DNA of 64,000 bases from Flagellimonas sp947499585 (lineage in GTDB: Bacteria; Bacteroidota; Bacteroidia; Flavobacteriales; Flavobacteriaceae). Location of the stretch: positions 1,922,001 through 1,986,000 of the forward strand of contig NZ_CP138995.1 in assembly GCF_044596045.1 (NCBI RefSeq). Reading direction: 5' to 3'. Below, one piece after another: positions 34,317 to 42,262 of this stretch (position 1 is the first letter of the stretch; the number at the start of each line of letters is the position of its first letter). The notes beneath the pieces were generated by a model. That model was given only the letters and a program-made list of their open reading frames with translations. It made no database searches and had not been told where the DNA came from. The position numbers and the translations under genes are program-made.

Positions 34317-34607
34317 ATGGGCGAACTAGTTGAGATTGTTGATTCTCTAGAAAATAAGGTAAGCAAGTTGTTGCACAAACTAGAGTTGTTGCATAAGGCT
34401 AATTCTAAATTAAAAGAAGAATTGAACCTTGCAAAAGAGGAAAACCAACTTACACAAGGAGCCATTTTGGAATGGGAAGAAAAATACAATTCCTTAAAAA
34501 TGGCAAACACGATGCTGGGTAGTAATACTAGTAAAACCGAAGCTAAGCTCAAGATAAATACATTAATCCGCGAACTGGATGTTTGCATTGCCAAGCTTGC
34601 AGATTAA
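34317..34607 (+). CDS. Small coiled-coil protein, possible cell-division partner of ZapA
   Basis: A 96-residue protein that is almost wholly coiled coil: heptads run through IVDSLENKVSKLLHKLELL, ANSKLKEELNLAKEEN and LKINTLIRELDVCIAKL. It has no signal or membrane segment. The gene is 14 bases upstream of zapA and shares its promoter, and the product has the length and character of ZapB-like proteins, though I see no specific similarity. A two-codon-longer start at 34311 exists. A divisome role is inferred from position only. Confidence 0.72.
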   Translation: MGELVEIVDSLENKVSKLLHKLELLHKANSKLKEELNLAKEENQLTQGAILEWEEKYNSLKMANTMLGSNTSKTEAKLKINTLIRELDVCIAKLAD

Positions 34608-34621
34608 TACGTAATTAAAAT

Positions 34622-34912
34622 ATGGAGAAGCTCAAAATAAAGCTTTCAATTGCAGATAGGGTATATCCTTTGACAATAGATCCTAAGCAAGAAGAAGGAT
34701 TGCGTAAAGCAGCCAAGAATATTGAAAATTTGGCCAAAAAGTTTGAGCAAAACTATGCAGTTCGTGATAAGCAAGATGTATTGGCCATGTGCGCTTTACA
34801 ATTCGCTTCTAAGATTGAGCAAGGCGGAATAGACAGTTCGGAAAATACCAATACTGCATTTGAACGCCTTCGTGCCTTAAATGATTTGGTACATTCCAAG
34901 CTTGGAGAATAA
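34622..34912 (+). CDS. zapA: Cell division protein ZapA
   Basis: ZapA bundles FtsZ filaments at mid-cell. This 96-residue protein has the typical N-terminal beta-rich head (KLKIKLSIADRVYPLTIDPK), then EEGLRKAAKNIENLAKKFEQ and a C-terminal helix for tetramer formation. Length is normal. The 6S RNA gene follows directly, an order that recalls zapA-ssrS in proteobacteria. Confidence 0.88.
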   Translation: MEKLKIKLSIADRVYPLTIDPKQEEGLRKAAKNIENLAKKFEQNYAVRDKQDVLAMCALQFASKIEQGGIDSSENTNTAFERLRALNDLVHSKLGE

Positions 34913-34937
34913 GTTCTTTTAAATAAAAATATTGTTA

Positions 34938-35111
34938 CTGCCCACATTGGTAATTATTTTTTGACAAACTCAACACTATTATATTTGAAAAGGGTGAGTT
35001 TAAGTTGTAAAAGCAGGCCCTACCTGTATAGGGATCCTTGAGCAGCTTGTTAGCCCTAAACCTGTAATTTGGAGTTTGTACAAAACTTCGGCTAATGTGG
35101 GCTTTTTTTTT
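34938..35111 (+). ncRNA. ssrS: 6S RNA (6S-Flavo type)
   Basis: A rod-shaped fold closes the region between zapA and rny. GCCCACATT (34940-34948) pairs with AATGTGGGC (35094-35102). TTGACAAACTC (34961-34971) pairs with GAGTTTGTACAA (35072-35083) with one bulge. CCCTA (35018-35022) and TAGGG (35029-35033) form the tip. Nine T residues follow (35103-35111), so the closing stem doubles as terminator. Length, fold and position fit the 6S RNA that sequesters RNA polymerase in slow growth. The exact 5' end is not known. Confidence 0.78.
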
Positions 35112-35128
35112 AACCAAACACAATCAAC

Positions 35129-36700
35129 ATGGATAACACTATAGTAATTCTTGTGGCTGCAGTTGTAGGGTTGGCGATAGGATTTATAATCGCCAAGATG
35201 ATAGAAAAAGGTAAGGCTGCAAAAACCATTTCCAGTGCTAAGAGGGAAGCTACAAATGTATTAAAGGAAGCAAAGAAAGAAGGGGAGAACATAAAGAAAG
35301 ACAAAATATTTCAGGCCAAAGAGAAGTTTTTAGAATTAAAAGCTGAACATGAAAAGGTCATTATAAATAAAGACAAAAAGATTGCAGAAGCTGAGAAGCG
35401 AACAAGGGATAAAGAATCCCAAATCAGCAATGAACTTGCCAAAAACAAAAAGCTGAACGATCAGCTTCAAGAACAAATCAAGGAAGTCACTTATAAAGGA
35501 GAAATACTTGATAAAAAACAGTCGGAAACCGAAAAACTGCACAAAAGTCAAGTACAACAGTTAGAAGTAATTTCAGGACTTTCTGCTGAAGATGCCAAAA
35601 GTCAGTTACTGGAATCTCTTAAAGAAACTGCAAAGACGGATGCAATGGCATACCTCCAAAGCACTTTGGAAGAAACCAAATTAACTGCACAGCAAGAAGC
35701 ACGAAAAATAGTAATAAATACTATTCAACGTATTGGAACGGAAGAGGCGGTAGAGAACTGTGTATCTGTTTTTAACTTGGAATCTGATGACGTAAAGGGA
35801 CGAATAATTGGAAGAGAAGGGCGTAACATTCGTGCTATAGAGTCTGCAACCGGAGTAGAGATTATAGTAGATGATACACCAGAAGCGATAATTCTTTCTT
35901 GTTTTGACTCCGTTAGAAGAGAAGTTGCCAGGCTTTCTTTGCATCGTTTGGTTACCGATGGAAGAATTCACCCTGCACGTATTGAAGAAATAGTCAAAAA
36001 GACAGAAAAGCAAATCAATGAGGAGATTGCGGAAATTGGAAAACGTACGGTAATCGACCTTGGAATTCATGGATTGCATCCAGAATTGATAAAGGCGGTA
36101 GGCCGAATGAAGTATCGTTCTTCCTATGGACAAAATTTATTGCAACATTCAAGAGAGGTTGCCAAGCTTTGTGGTGTAATGGCTGCGGAATTGGGACTAA
36201 ACCCTAAAATTGCCAAACGTGCGGGCTTACTGCATGATATTGGAAAAGTACCAAACACTGAGGTAGAGGTAGAAACCCCGCATGCTATTCTTGGAATGCA
36301 GTGGGCGCAAAAGTTTGGAGAAAATAAAGAGGTGTGCAATGCCATTGGAGCTCACCATGACGAGATTGAAATGAACACATTAATTTCTCCTATTGTACAA
36401 GTATGTGATGCCATTAGTGGAGCACGTCCGGGAGCAAGGAGACAAGTGTTGGATTCGTATATCCAACGTTTGAAGGACTTGGAAGATATTGCCTTTGGTT
36501 TTAGTGGAGTTCAAAAAGCATATGCCATACAAGCAGGTAGAGAACTTCGTGTAATTGTTGAAAGTGAAAAGGTAAGTGATGATAAGGCTGCTGAACTGTC
36601 CTTTGAAATTTCTCAAAAGATACAAACGGATATGACTTATCCCGGTCAAGTGAAGGTTACTGTAATCCGTGAGACACGATCGGTAAATGTGGCCAAATAG
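35129..36700 (+). CDS. rny: Ribonuclease Y
   Basis: A 523-residue membrane-anchored endoribonuclease that starts mRNA decay. It has an N-terminal membrane helix (about 4-22), a long Lys/Glu coiled coil (about 30-200), a KH domain with IIGREGRNIRAIE, and an HD domain with LLHDIGKVPNTEVE and NAIGAHHDEIE. The C-terminus (YPGQVKVTVIRETR) is typical. It follows the 6S RNA by 17 bases past the T-tract. Confidence 0.95.
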   Translation: MDNTIVILVAAVVGLAIGFIIAKMIEKGKAAKTISSAKREATNVLKEAKKEGENIKKDKIFQAKEKFLELKAEHEKVIINKDKKIAEAEKRTRDKESQISNELAKNKKLNDQLQEQIKEVTYKGEILDKKQSETEKLHKSQVQQLEVISGLSAEDAKSQLLESLKETAKTDAMAYLQSTLEETKLTAQQEARKIVINTIQRIGTEEAVENCVSVFNLESDDVKGRIIGREGRNIRAIESATGVEIIVDDTPEAIILSCFDSVRREVARLSLHRLVTDGRIHPARIEEIVKKTEKQINEEIAEIGKRTVIDLGIHGLHPELIKAVGRMKYRSSYGQNLLQHSREVAKLCGVMAAELGLNPKIAKRAGLLHDIGKVPNTEVEVETPHAILGMQWAQKFGENKEVCNAIGAHHDEIEMNTLISPIVQVCDAISGARPGARRQVLDSYIQRLKDLEDIAFGFSGVQKAYAIQAGRELRVIVESEKVSDDKAAELSFEISQKIQTDMTYPGQVKVTVIRETRSVNVAK

Positions 36701-36776
36701 TCCAATCCTGATATTTGTCATGCTTTTTAAATAGGAAACACGGTAATTTCATTGATAGATTAAAACCTATCAAAAT

Positions 36777-37196
36777 ATGAAAAAGCGCGTACCTGTTTCA
36801 GAGATAATGACAAGAGATTTAATCACGCTGACTACCAGTGATGATCTCGTAACTGCAGAAGAACTTTTTAAAAAGCACAATATAAGACACATTCCCGTGA
36901 TCAGCGGAAAGGCAATTGTTGGTATACTGAGCTATACTGATTTACTGCGCATTAGTTTTGCGGATGCTGTTGATGAGGATGAAGAAAGAGTAGATACCAT
37001 GGTTTACAATATGTTCACCATTTCTCAGGTAATGGCTAGAGATGTAATCAGCGTTCCTTCTAATACTACGATAAGGGAGGTGGCAAAGTTTTTAGCAAAA
37101 AAGGAGTTTCATGCCTTACCTGTTGTGGACAATGAAAAGTTAGTAGGAATTGTTACAACCACAGATTTAATAAACTATTTGTTGGATTTGTATTAA
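36777..37196 (+). CDS. Stand-alone CBS-domain protein
   Basis: A 139-residue protein made of two CBS domains and nothing else. The first has VSEIMTRDLITLTTSDDLVT and IRHIPVISG; the second has VMARDVISVPSNTTIREVAK and HALPVVDNEKLVGIVTTTDL. CBS pairs bind adenine nucleotides and usually regulate a partner. The partner is unknown here. A strong bidirectional terminator follows. Confidence 0.9.
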   Translation: MKKRVPVSEIMTRDLITLTTSDDLVTAEELFKKHNIRHIPVISGKAIVGILSYTDLLRISFADAVDEDEERVDTMVYNMFTISQVMARDVISVPSNTTIREVAKFLAKKEFHALPVVDNEKLVGIVTTTDLINYLLDLY

Positions 37197-37216
37197 AGAA
37201 ACAGTTTGTAGAAAAT

Positions 37217-37262
37217 ATAAACCCAATACATTAACTATTAACTTAATGTGTTGGGTTTATTT
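37217..37262. terminator. Strong bidirectional terminator
   Basis: AAACCCAATACATTAA (37219-37234) pairs with TTAATGTGTTGGGTTT (37243-37258), a 16-bp stem with one G-T pair, an 8-base loop and A/T-rich flanks. It lies between the convergent CBS and DUF349 genes and can serve both. Confidence 0.85.
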
Positions 37263-37280
37263 CTTAAATAGAGCCTGATT

Positions 37281-39416
37281 TTACTCTTCTTCGCCACTAT
37301 TTGTATCATCACCTTCTTCAACTACTTTGTTGCGGTTATTTTGCAAGATGTTAAGCTTTTTAAGCTTGGCTTTCCATGTTTCTAAGGCTTCTTTGTGTCT
37401 ATTGATATTCTTTACAACATCTTTTACCAAAGGATTATCTTCAGAGGCGTTGGAGAAAAATTGAAGATTATTTTCCAATTGCCTTATTTCCGATTTGCTT
37501 TCTTCTATTTTCCTACGGATAAAGATTCGTTCATTACCAATAGCCCTGCTATCATCTGTCTTGGCAAGTTGCTGCATTTTATCGCCATACTTAAGCAATT
37601 CAGATTCTTGCTTGCTCACTCCTAACTTTGTAAATAAGGCGTCTACAATTTTGTTGAACTTGCCGTTTATATGCTTTTTGTTATAGGGAATGCGTCCATA
37701 CGTTTTCCATTCCGAAATAAACTTCTTGACCGTGGTAAGGTCTTTTTCAGCATCATCACTTAATTGAAAAGCTTTTAAGCGCTCCAAGCAAGCATTTTTC
37801 TTTTCAAAGTTTTCGTATTCTTCTTTTTGACTTTCATTCTTTTCAGAATGCAGTCGGTTAAAATAATGATTACAGGCATTTTTAAACTCGTTCCAAATCT
37901 TGTCAGAATACTTTCTGGGAACATGACCAATTCTTTTCCATTCGCTTTGTATGCGCTTCATTTCAGAGGTAGCCATATTCCTATCTTCGCTGTCCTTGAG
38001 CTCAAGTGCCAGTGCTAAAAGCGCTTTTTTCTTTTCTAAATTTTCATGCTGTTCCTTTTTCTGATTTTTATAAAAGGAATTTTTATTACGATTAAACTTA
38101 CGAACAGCATCCTTGAAAGTACTCCAAGTTTGTTCATTCACTTTTTGAGGTACCTTGCCCGCTTTAAAAAAAGTATCGCGAAGCGCTTCCACTTCTTTTA
38201 TTTGTAATTGAAGCGCTTTATGGTTATCCGTGACGCTTTCTGCAATCTTCAATATGGATGCGATAACCTCCTGTTTTTTTTCTAAGTTCTTTTCGTAATC
38301 CTTCTCTAGTTCATTATAATGTTCCTGTCTGCGTTCGTGCATAGCTTTGGTGGCGCTGCTAAAACGATTCCAGACCTCCTCTCGTTGTTCCTTTGCGACC
38401 GGACCTATATCTTCTTTCCAGATTTTATGAAGCGTTTGTAACTCCCTAAAAGCCTTACCTAAGTCAGGCTCACTGACCAGTGCTTCTGCACGTAGGACTA
38501 GTTTTAATTTTTCTTCGAGGTTGTGCTTAAAATCAAGATCTCTTAATTCTCGATTAAGGTGGAGGAAATCATAGAAGATTTCCATATGATGGTGGTATGT
38601 TCTCCAAACATCATTGTAATTGTTTCGCGGAACAGGACCAGCATTTCTCCAATTTTCTTGTAGATCCTTAAAATTCTTGTATGTGGTATTAATATCCTCT
38701 TCCACATTTATAAGACCTTTGAGCTCTTCAATTATCGCTAAGCGTTTATTAAGATTACCTTTAAGGTTTTGCTCCAGTTTCTTGTAATATTGGTCACGTT
38801 TTTCACGATATTCTCCAAAGACTTCGTTGAATTGTCTTTTAGAAACAGAGTTATATCGAAAATCTATTTCATTACCGCCATTGGCTACAAACTCTTCTTT
38901 TTTGTGCTCTAAAAACTCCTGAAATTTTTGGTCAAACTCGTATTTTATGGAACTGACATGTTTATTTATGGCTTGGATCTTTTCATTTTTCACCAGGCGC
39001 TGTAACTCTCCAACCAAGTTTTCAATAGACATGGAATGGTAGTCGAGTGTAGGAATATGATGTCGTTTCTCGTTATCCACATCTTCAGCATCTTCAGCAT
39101 TGGATTCTTCAATTTCTTCAATTACCTCGTCCGGTTTCTCAGATTTTGAAGATTCGTTATCCACATCTTCAGCATTGGATTCTTCAATTTCTTTGATTAC
39201 CTCGTCCGGTTTCTCAGATTTGGTAGATTCCTTCTCTTCAGAAGATTGAGGTTCCTTGGGAGGTTCAATATCTGTATCTGTATTTTTTTGTACTGGATTA
39301 TCGGCTGTTTTTGGTTCAGAAATGGGGCTTTCTTCAACAGTAGTTTTTATAACATCCGCATTATGCTCAGTACCACCACCTTCAGTTTCCTGAAGTTTTT
39401 GTTCGTTGTCCTGCAT
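37281..39416 (-). CDS. DUF349 repeat protein
   Basis: About 711 residues. The start is taken at the ATG at 39416 (MQDNEQKLQE); the frame continues upstream to a TTG with a hydrophobic leader I consider non-coding. An acidic, low-complexity N-terminus (about 1-125) contains two near-identical copies of KSEKPDEVI(K/E)EIEESN. The rest consists of DUF349 repeats of about 70 residues, each with a WK..G(P/R/H)(V/I)P-type core, for example WRNAGPVPRNNYNDVW and WKRIGHVPRKYSDKIW. Long helical, probably cytoplasmic. Function is not established. Confidence 0.87.
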   Translation of the reverse strand: MQDNEQKLQETEGGGTEHNADVIKTTVEESPISEPKTADNPVQKNTDTDIEPPKEPQSSEEKESTKSEKPDEVIKEIEESNAEDVDNESSKSEKPDEVIEEIEESNAEDAEDVDNEKRHHIPTLDYHSMSIENLVGELQRLVKNEKIQAINKHVSSIKYEFDQKFQEFLEHKKEEFVANGGNEIDFRYNSVSKRQFNEVFGEYREKRDQYYKKLEQNLKGNLNKRLAIIEELKGLINVEEDINTTYKNFKDLQENWRNAGPVPRNNYNDVWRTYHHHMEIFYDFLHLNRELRDLDFKHNLEEKLKLVLRAEALVSEPDLGKAFRELQTLHKIWKEDIGPVAKEQREEVWNRFSSATKAMHERRQEHYNELEKDYEKNLEKKQEVIASILKIAESVTDNHKALQLQIKEVEALRDTFFKAGKVPQKVNEQTWSTFKDAVRKFNRNKNSFYKNQKKEQHENLEKKKALLALALELKDSEDRNMATSEMKRIQSEWKRIGHVPRKYSDKIWNEFKNACNHYFNRLHSEKNESQKEEYENFEKKNACLERLKAFQLSDDAEKDLTTVKKFISEWKTYGRIPYNKKHINGKFNKIVDALFTKLGVSKQESELLKYGDKMQQLAKTDDSRAIGNERIFIRRKIEESKSEIRQLENNLQFFSNASEDNPLVKDVVKNINRHKEALETWKAKLKKLNILQNNRNKVVEEGDDTNSGEEE
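39071..39229. repeat. Tandem repeat within the DUF349 gene
   Basis: Two adjacent copies, 39071-39154 (84 bases) and 39155-39229 (75 bases), both starting CGTTATCCACATCTTCAGCA. The longer copy carries an extra internal 9-base duplication (TCTTCAGCA). Both are in frame and encode the acidic SEKPDEVI-EIEESNAED unit. Confidence 0.85.
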
Positions 39417-39560
39417 CAGTAGTTTCTTTTCCTTTGAATTGATGATAATTATAGCCAAGTTAACAACTAAATTACCCAATAACAAAAGTAGTGCTTCTTC
39501 TTTTGTTTAAGTTTTATGATGTGGGGATTAATCAAAATGGAGCACTCTTGACTTTTAATA

Positions 39561-40310
39561 TCAGGAATTCCAGATTTCCCAACTTCTTTCAGCTTGTAAC
39601 TTCAACATTTTCAATCCATTACATATCTCAGACCCTTTTGATTCACCTTCACCCAAAAAAGCAGTTTTTTCTGGGTTATAGATAAGATCAAACAAAAGGT
39701 GCTCGCTATCTAGATGTTGGTAGGGTAGTGATGGTTTATCATTTATATTGGGATATGTACCGAGTGGAGTACAGTTAATAATAATGGTATGCGCGGCAAT
39801 GATCTCCTTATCAAGTTCTTTATAGGTAAATTGATGCTCCTTTTTATTTCTGGAAACATAAGTATATTCAATACCAAGCTCTTCTAAAACAAAACGAATA
39901 GCTTTTGATGCTCCTCCTGTTCCTAGAATAAGTGCTTTTTTATGATGTGTTTTTAAAAAAGGCTCTATTGATTTTTGAAAACCATAGGCATCTGTATTAT
40001 AACCTTTTAAACCTTTTTCAGTAAATTTTATGGTATTTACTGCTCCTATTTTTTTTGCCCCAGAATCCAAATCATCCAAATATGGAATAACCAGTTCTTT
40101 ATAGGGAATGGTAACATTAAGGCCTTTTAAATGAGTTTGAGACACTAGGGCTTCAAATTCTGAGATTTCTGGAATATCAAAATTTTCATAGCTGTGGTCA
40201 TTTAGCTTTAAGTCCGCAAATTTTTGTGTAAAATAGCCTTGAGAAAAGGAATACGAAATGTCTTTACCTAAGAGTCCGTACCTGTTTTCTTTCTTTTCTG
40301 TTTTTTCCAT
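39561..40310 (-). CDS. aroE: Shikimate dehydrogenase
   Basis: AroE reduces 3-dehydroshikimate with NADPH in aromatic amino acid synthesis. The 249-residue protein has GKDISYSFSQGYF (substrate Ser residues), LNVTIPYKELVIPYLD with the catalytic Lys, GAVNTI, GTGGASKAI (cofactor loop) and NCTPLGTYPN. It is slightly shorter than E. coli AroE, as usual in flavobacteria. Its start overlaps the end of the upstream DUF368 gene by 47 bases, suggesting coupling. Confidence 0.93.
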   Translation of the reverse strand: MEKTEKKENRYGLLGKDISYSFSQGYFTQKFADLKLNDHSYENFDIPEISEFEALVSQTHLKGLNVTIPYKELVIPYLDDLDSGAKKIGAVNTIKFTEKGLKGYNTDAYGFQKSIEPFLKTHHKKALILGTGGASKAIRFVLEELGIEYTYVSRNKKEHQFTYKELDKEIIAAHTIIINCTPLGTYPNINDKPSLPYQHLDSEHLLFDLIYNPEKTAFLGEGESKGSEICNGLKMLKLQAERSWEIWNS

Positions 40311-41301
40311 ACCAATCTAAAATCAATAATACCAAAATTCCCAGAATCACAAAAAATATGGCCCACCAGGTTTCGGGAGTTGCTAGATTTGGGAGATAGC
40401 GTTCATAATTAAGAACTATTTTATCTCCATTGGAATCTAGCAATACATTGCCAAGCGTATCCATTTTGTACATGGTTCGTTTCCAAGGCCATACCACACC
40501 TAAAGAACCTGTTATAAAGCCAAGGATAATAGCAGTTGAACTTGCTTTGTAATGTTTTAGCAAGTAACTGAGCAAATGTGAAAAAGTTACCAGTCCAGTT
40601 GCCGAACCTAGCGTAAAAACCGCCAGAATTTTAAGAGTTTCCATTCGTTTGGGATTGTCCATAAAGCCAAAATCCCCAGAGAACATTTCAGAAAATGTAT
40701 CATACAAAGCGTTTACGGAATCTACCAATAACAAGACATAATTACCCATAAGAATTAGGATAAATGAACCTGAGAGCCCTGGGAGCGTCATTCCAGAAAC
40801 ACTGATGATACCGCAGAAAAAAATAAAGAATAGATTATCATTCTCTCTTGCAGGGCTCAAAAAACTGATTGAAATACCAATAACAAGACCAATAATTCCT
40901 GCAGGAATAGTTCTTTTATTCCAGTGATTAAAATCTTTGGAAATAAAATAGATGGACCCTAAGATCATACCAAAAAAGCTGGCCCATACAAAAAGTTCTT
41001 TTTGTTCCAAAAAAAAGTCGAGCACTCTAGAAATACTAAAATAGCTTACCAGCATACCGAAGATGAGAAGCAGTAAGAATTGACCGTTTGTATATTGATA
41101 AAAACTCTTGAACCTTCCGTTGAGAAGTAGTTTGAAAGCTTTGGAATTTATTTTTTGAAGCGAATAGATGAATTCTTCATAGAAACCACCAACAAAGGCA
41201 ACAATACCGCCAGAAACTCCAGGTACCTTGTTGGCGGCACCCATACAAAGGCCTTTTATGACCAAAAAAAAGTTGTCCAGAAATGTTCTAGGTTGATGCA
41301 T
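40264..41301 (-). CDS. DUF368 membrane protein, copy 2
   Basis: A 345-residue membrane protein with about eight helices and the DUF368 opening KGLCMGAANKVPGVSGGIVA, repeated in inverted form as GMTLPGLSGSFILILMGNYV. DUF368 proteins are related to DedA-like and polyprenyl-phosphate transport families; members have been proposed to recycle undecaprenyl phosphate. A second copy lies 18 bases upstream (41320-42237). The two share motif order but differ clearly, so this is an old duplication. Confidence 0.87.
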   Translation of the reverse strand: MHQPRTFLDNFFLVIKGLCMGAANKVPGVSGGIVAFVGGFYEEFIYSLQKINSKAFKLLLNGRFKSFYQYTNGQFLLLLIFGMLVSYFSISRVLDFFLEQKELFVWASFFGMILGSIYFISKDFNHWNKRTIPAGIIGLVIGISISFLSPARENDNLFFIFFCGIISVSGMTLPGLSGSFILILMGNYVLLLVDSVNALYDTFSEMFSGDFGFMDNPKRMETLKILAVFTLGSATGLVTFSHLLSYLLKHYKASSTAIILGFITGSLGVVWPWKRTMYKMDTLGNVLLDSNGDKIVLNYERYLPNLATPETWWAIFFVILGILVLLILDWYGKNRKERKQVRTLR

Positions 41302-41319
41302 CTATTGGGTAAGTTTCTC

Positions 41320-42237
41320 TTATTTTTTGGAAGCTACTCTTTCCAAGATAAAAATAAGGGAAAAACCTATTATAGCTAGGATTATGGCAAGTATTAACTG
41401 ATTGTCTCCATCAAATGCCCATGGCAATACGTTTATATCATCAATAACAACGGTCTTGTCTCCAAAAGTCTTGGTTTCCAATACTTTTTTCCATGGCCAT
41501 ATTTTATTCAATGACCCTAATATAAAACCTGTTAACAGGGCCAGAGTGATGTTTTTGTAATGACTAAACATCCATTTTAACAGTCGAGCAAAGCTCAAAA
41601 GGCCAAATACAGCACCTAGAGCAACGGTAATTACAATTTTGATATCTCGTTCATGAACTGCATCTAAAATGGTTTTATAGGACCCCAAAAGCACTAAAAT
41701 AAATGCTCCTGATATACCGGGTAAAATCATAGCGCATACTGCCAATGCCCCAGATAAGAAAAGGTAAGGTAGACTTTCTACGTTTTCATTTGGAGGAAGT
41801 TCGGTAATAAAATATGCTATTGCTGCGCCAACAATAAATATGACGACAGTTGCTGTGGTCCATTTCTTAATTTCTTTCCCCACAAAAAAGATACTGGCCA
41901 ATACTAGCCCAAAGAAAAAGGACCACAATAAGATGGGTTGATTTTCTAGTAGCCAACTTAAAAACTTGGCCAAGGATAGCACACTGATAAAAATACCTGA
42001 GAATAAGGCAAGCAAAAAATTACCGTTCGCCTTGCCCCAAAATGCTTTTAATCCTTCTTTTCTTAAGGTGGTAAAAAGAGAAAGGTTAATATTATTGATA
42101 GAGCTTATAAGCTCTTCATAAATTCCGGAGATAAATGCTATTGTACCTCCTGAAACTCCAGGAACCACATCAGCAGCACCCATGGCAATTCCCTTGAGTG
42201 TTATAAACACATAATCTAGCAGTTGACGTCCTTTCAT
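41320..42237 (-). CDS. DUF368 membrane protein, copy 1
   Basis: A 305-residue polytopic membrane protein with KGIAMGAADVVPGVSGGTIA near the N-terminus and AMILPGISGAFILVLLGSYK in the middle, the paired motifs of DUF368. By family it may move undecaprenyl phosphate or a similar lipid carrier across the inner membrane for wall and LPS assembly. This copy keeps the more typical AADVVPGVSGGT motif; the downstream copy has AANKVPGVSGGI. They are translated from one message. Confidence 0.88.
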   Translation of the reverse strand: MKGRQLLDYVFITLKGIAMGAADVVPGVSGGTIAFISGIYEELISSINNINLSLFTTLRKEGLKAFWGKANGNFLLALFSGIFISVLSLAKFLSWLLENQPILLWSFFFGLVLASIFFVGKEIKKWTTATVVIFIVGAAIAYFITELPPNENVESLPYLFLSGALAVCAMILPGISGAFILVLLGSYKTILDAVHERDIKIVITVALGAVFGLLSFARLLKWMFSHYKNITLALLTGFILGSLNKIWPWKKVLETKTFGDKTVVIDDINVLPWAFDGDNQLILAIILAIIGFSLIFILERVASKK

Positions 42238-42262
42238 GAATTTTATGGGTAAAAACCTTAAA

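Noticed and set aside
35681..36133. 150-residue minus-strand frame inside rny
   Set aside because: It is antisense to the KH/HD coding region of RNase Y and reads as low-information Tyr/Asn/Phe-rich sequence.
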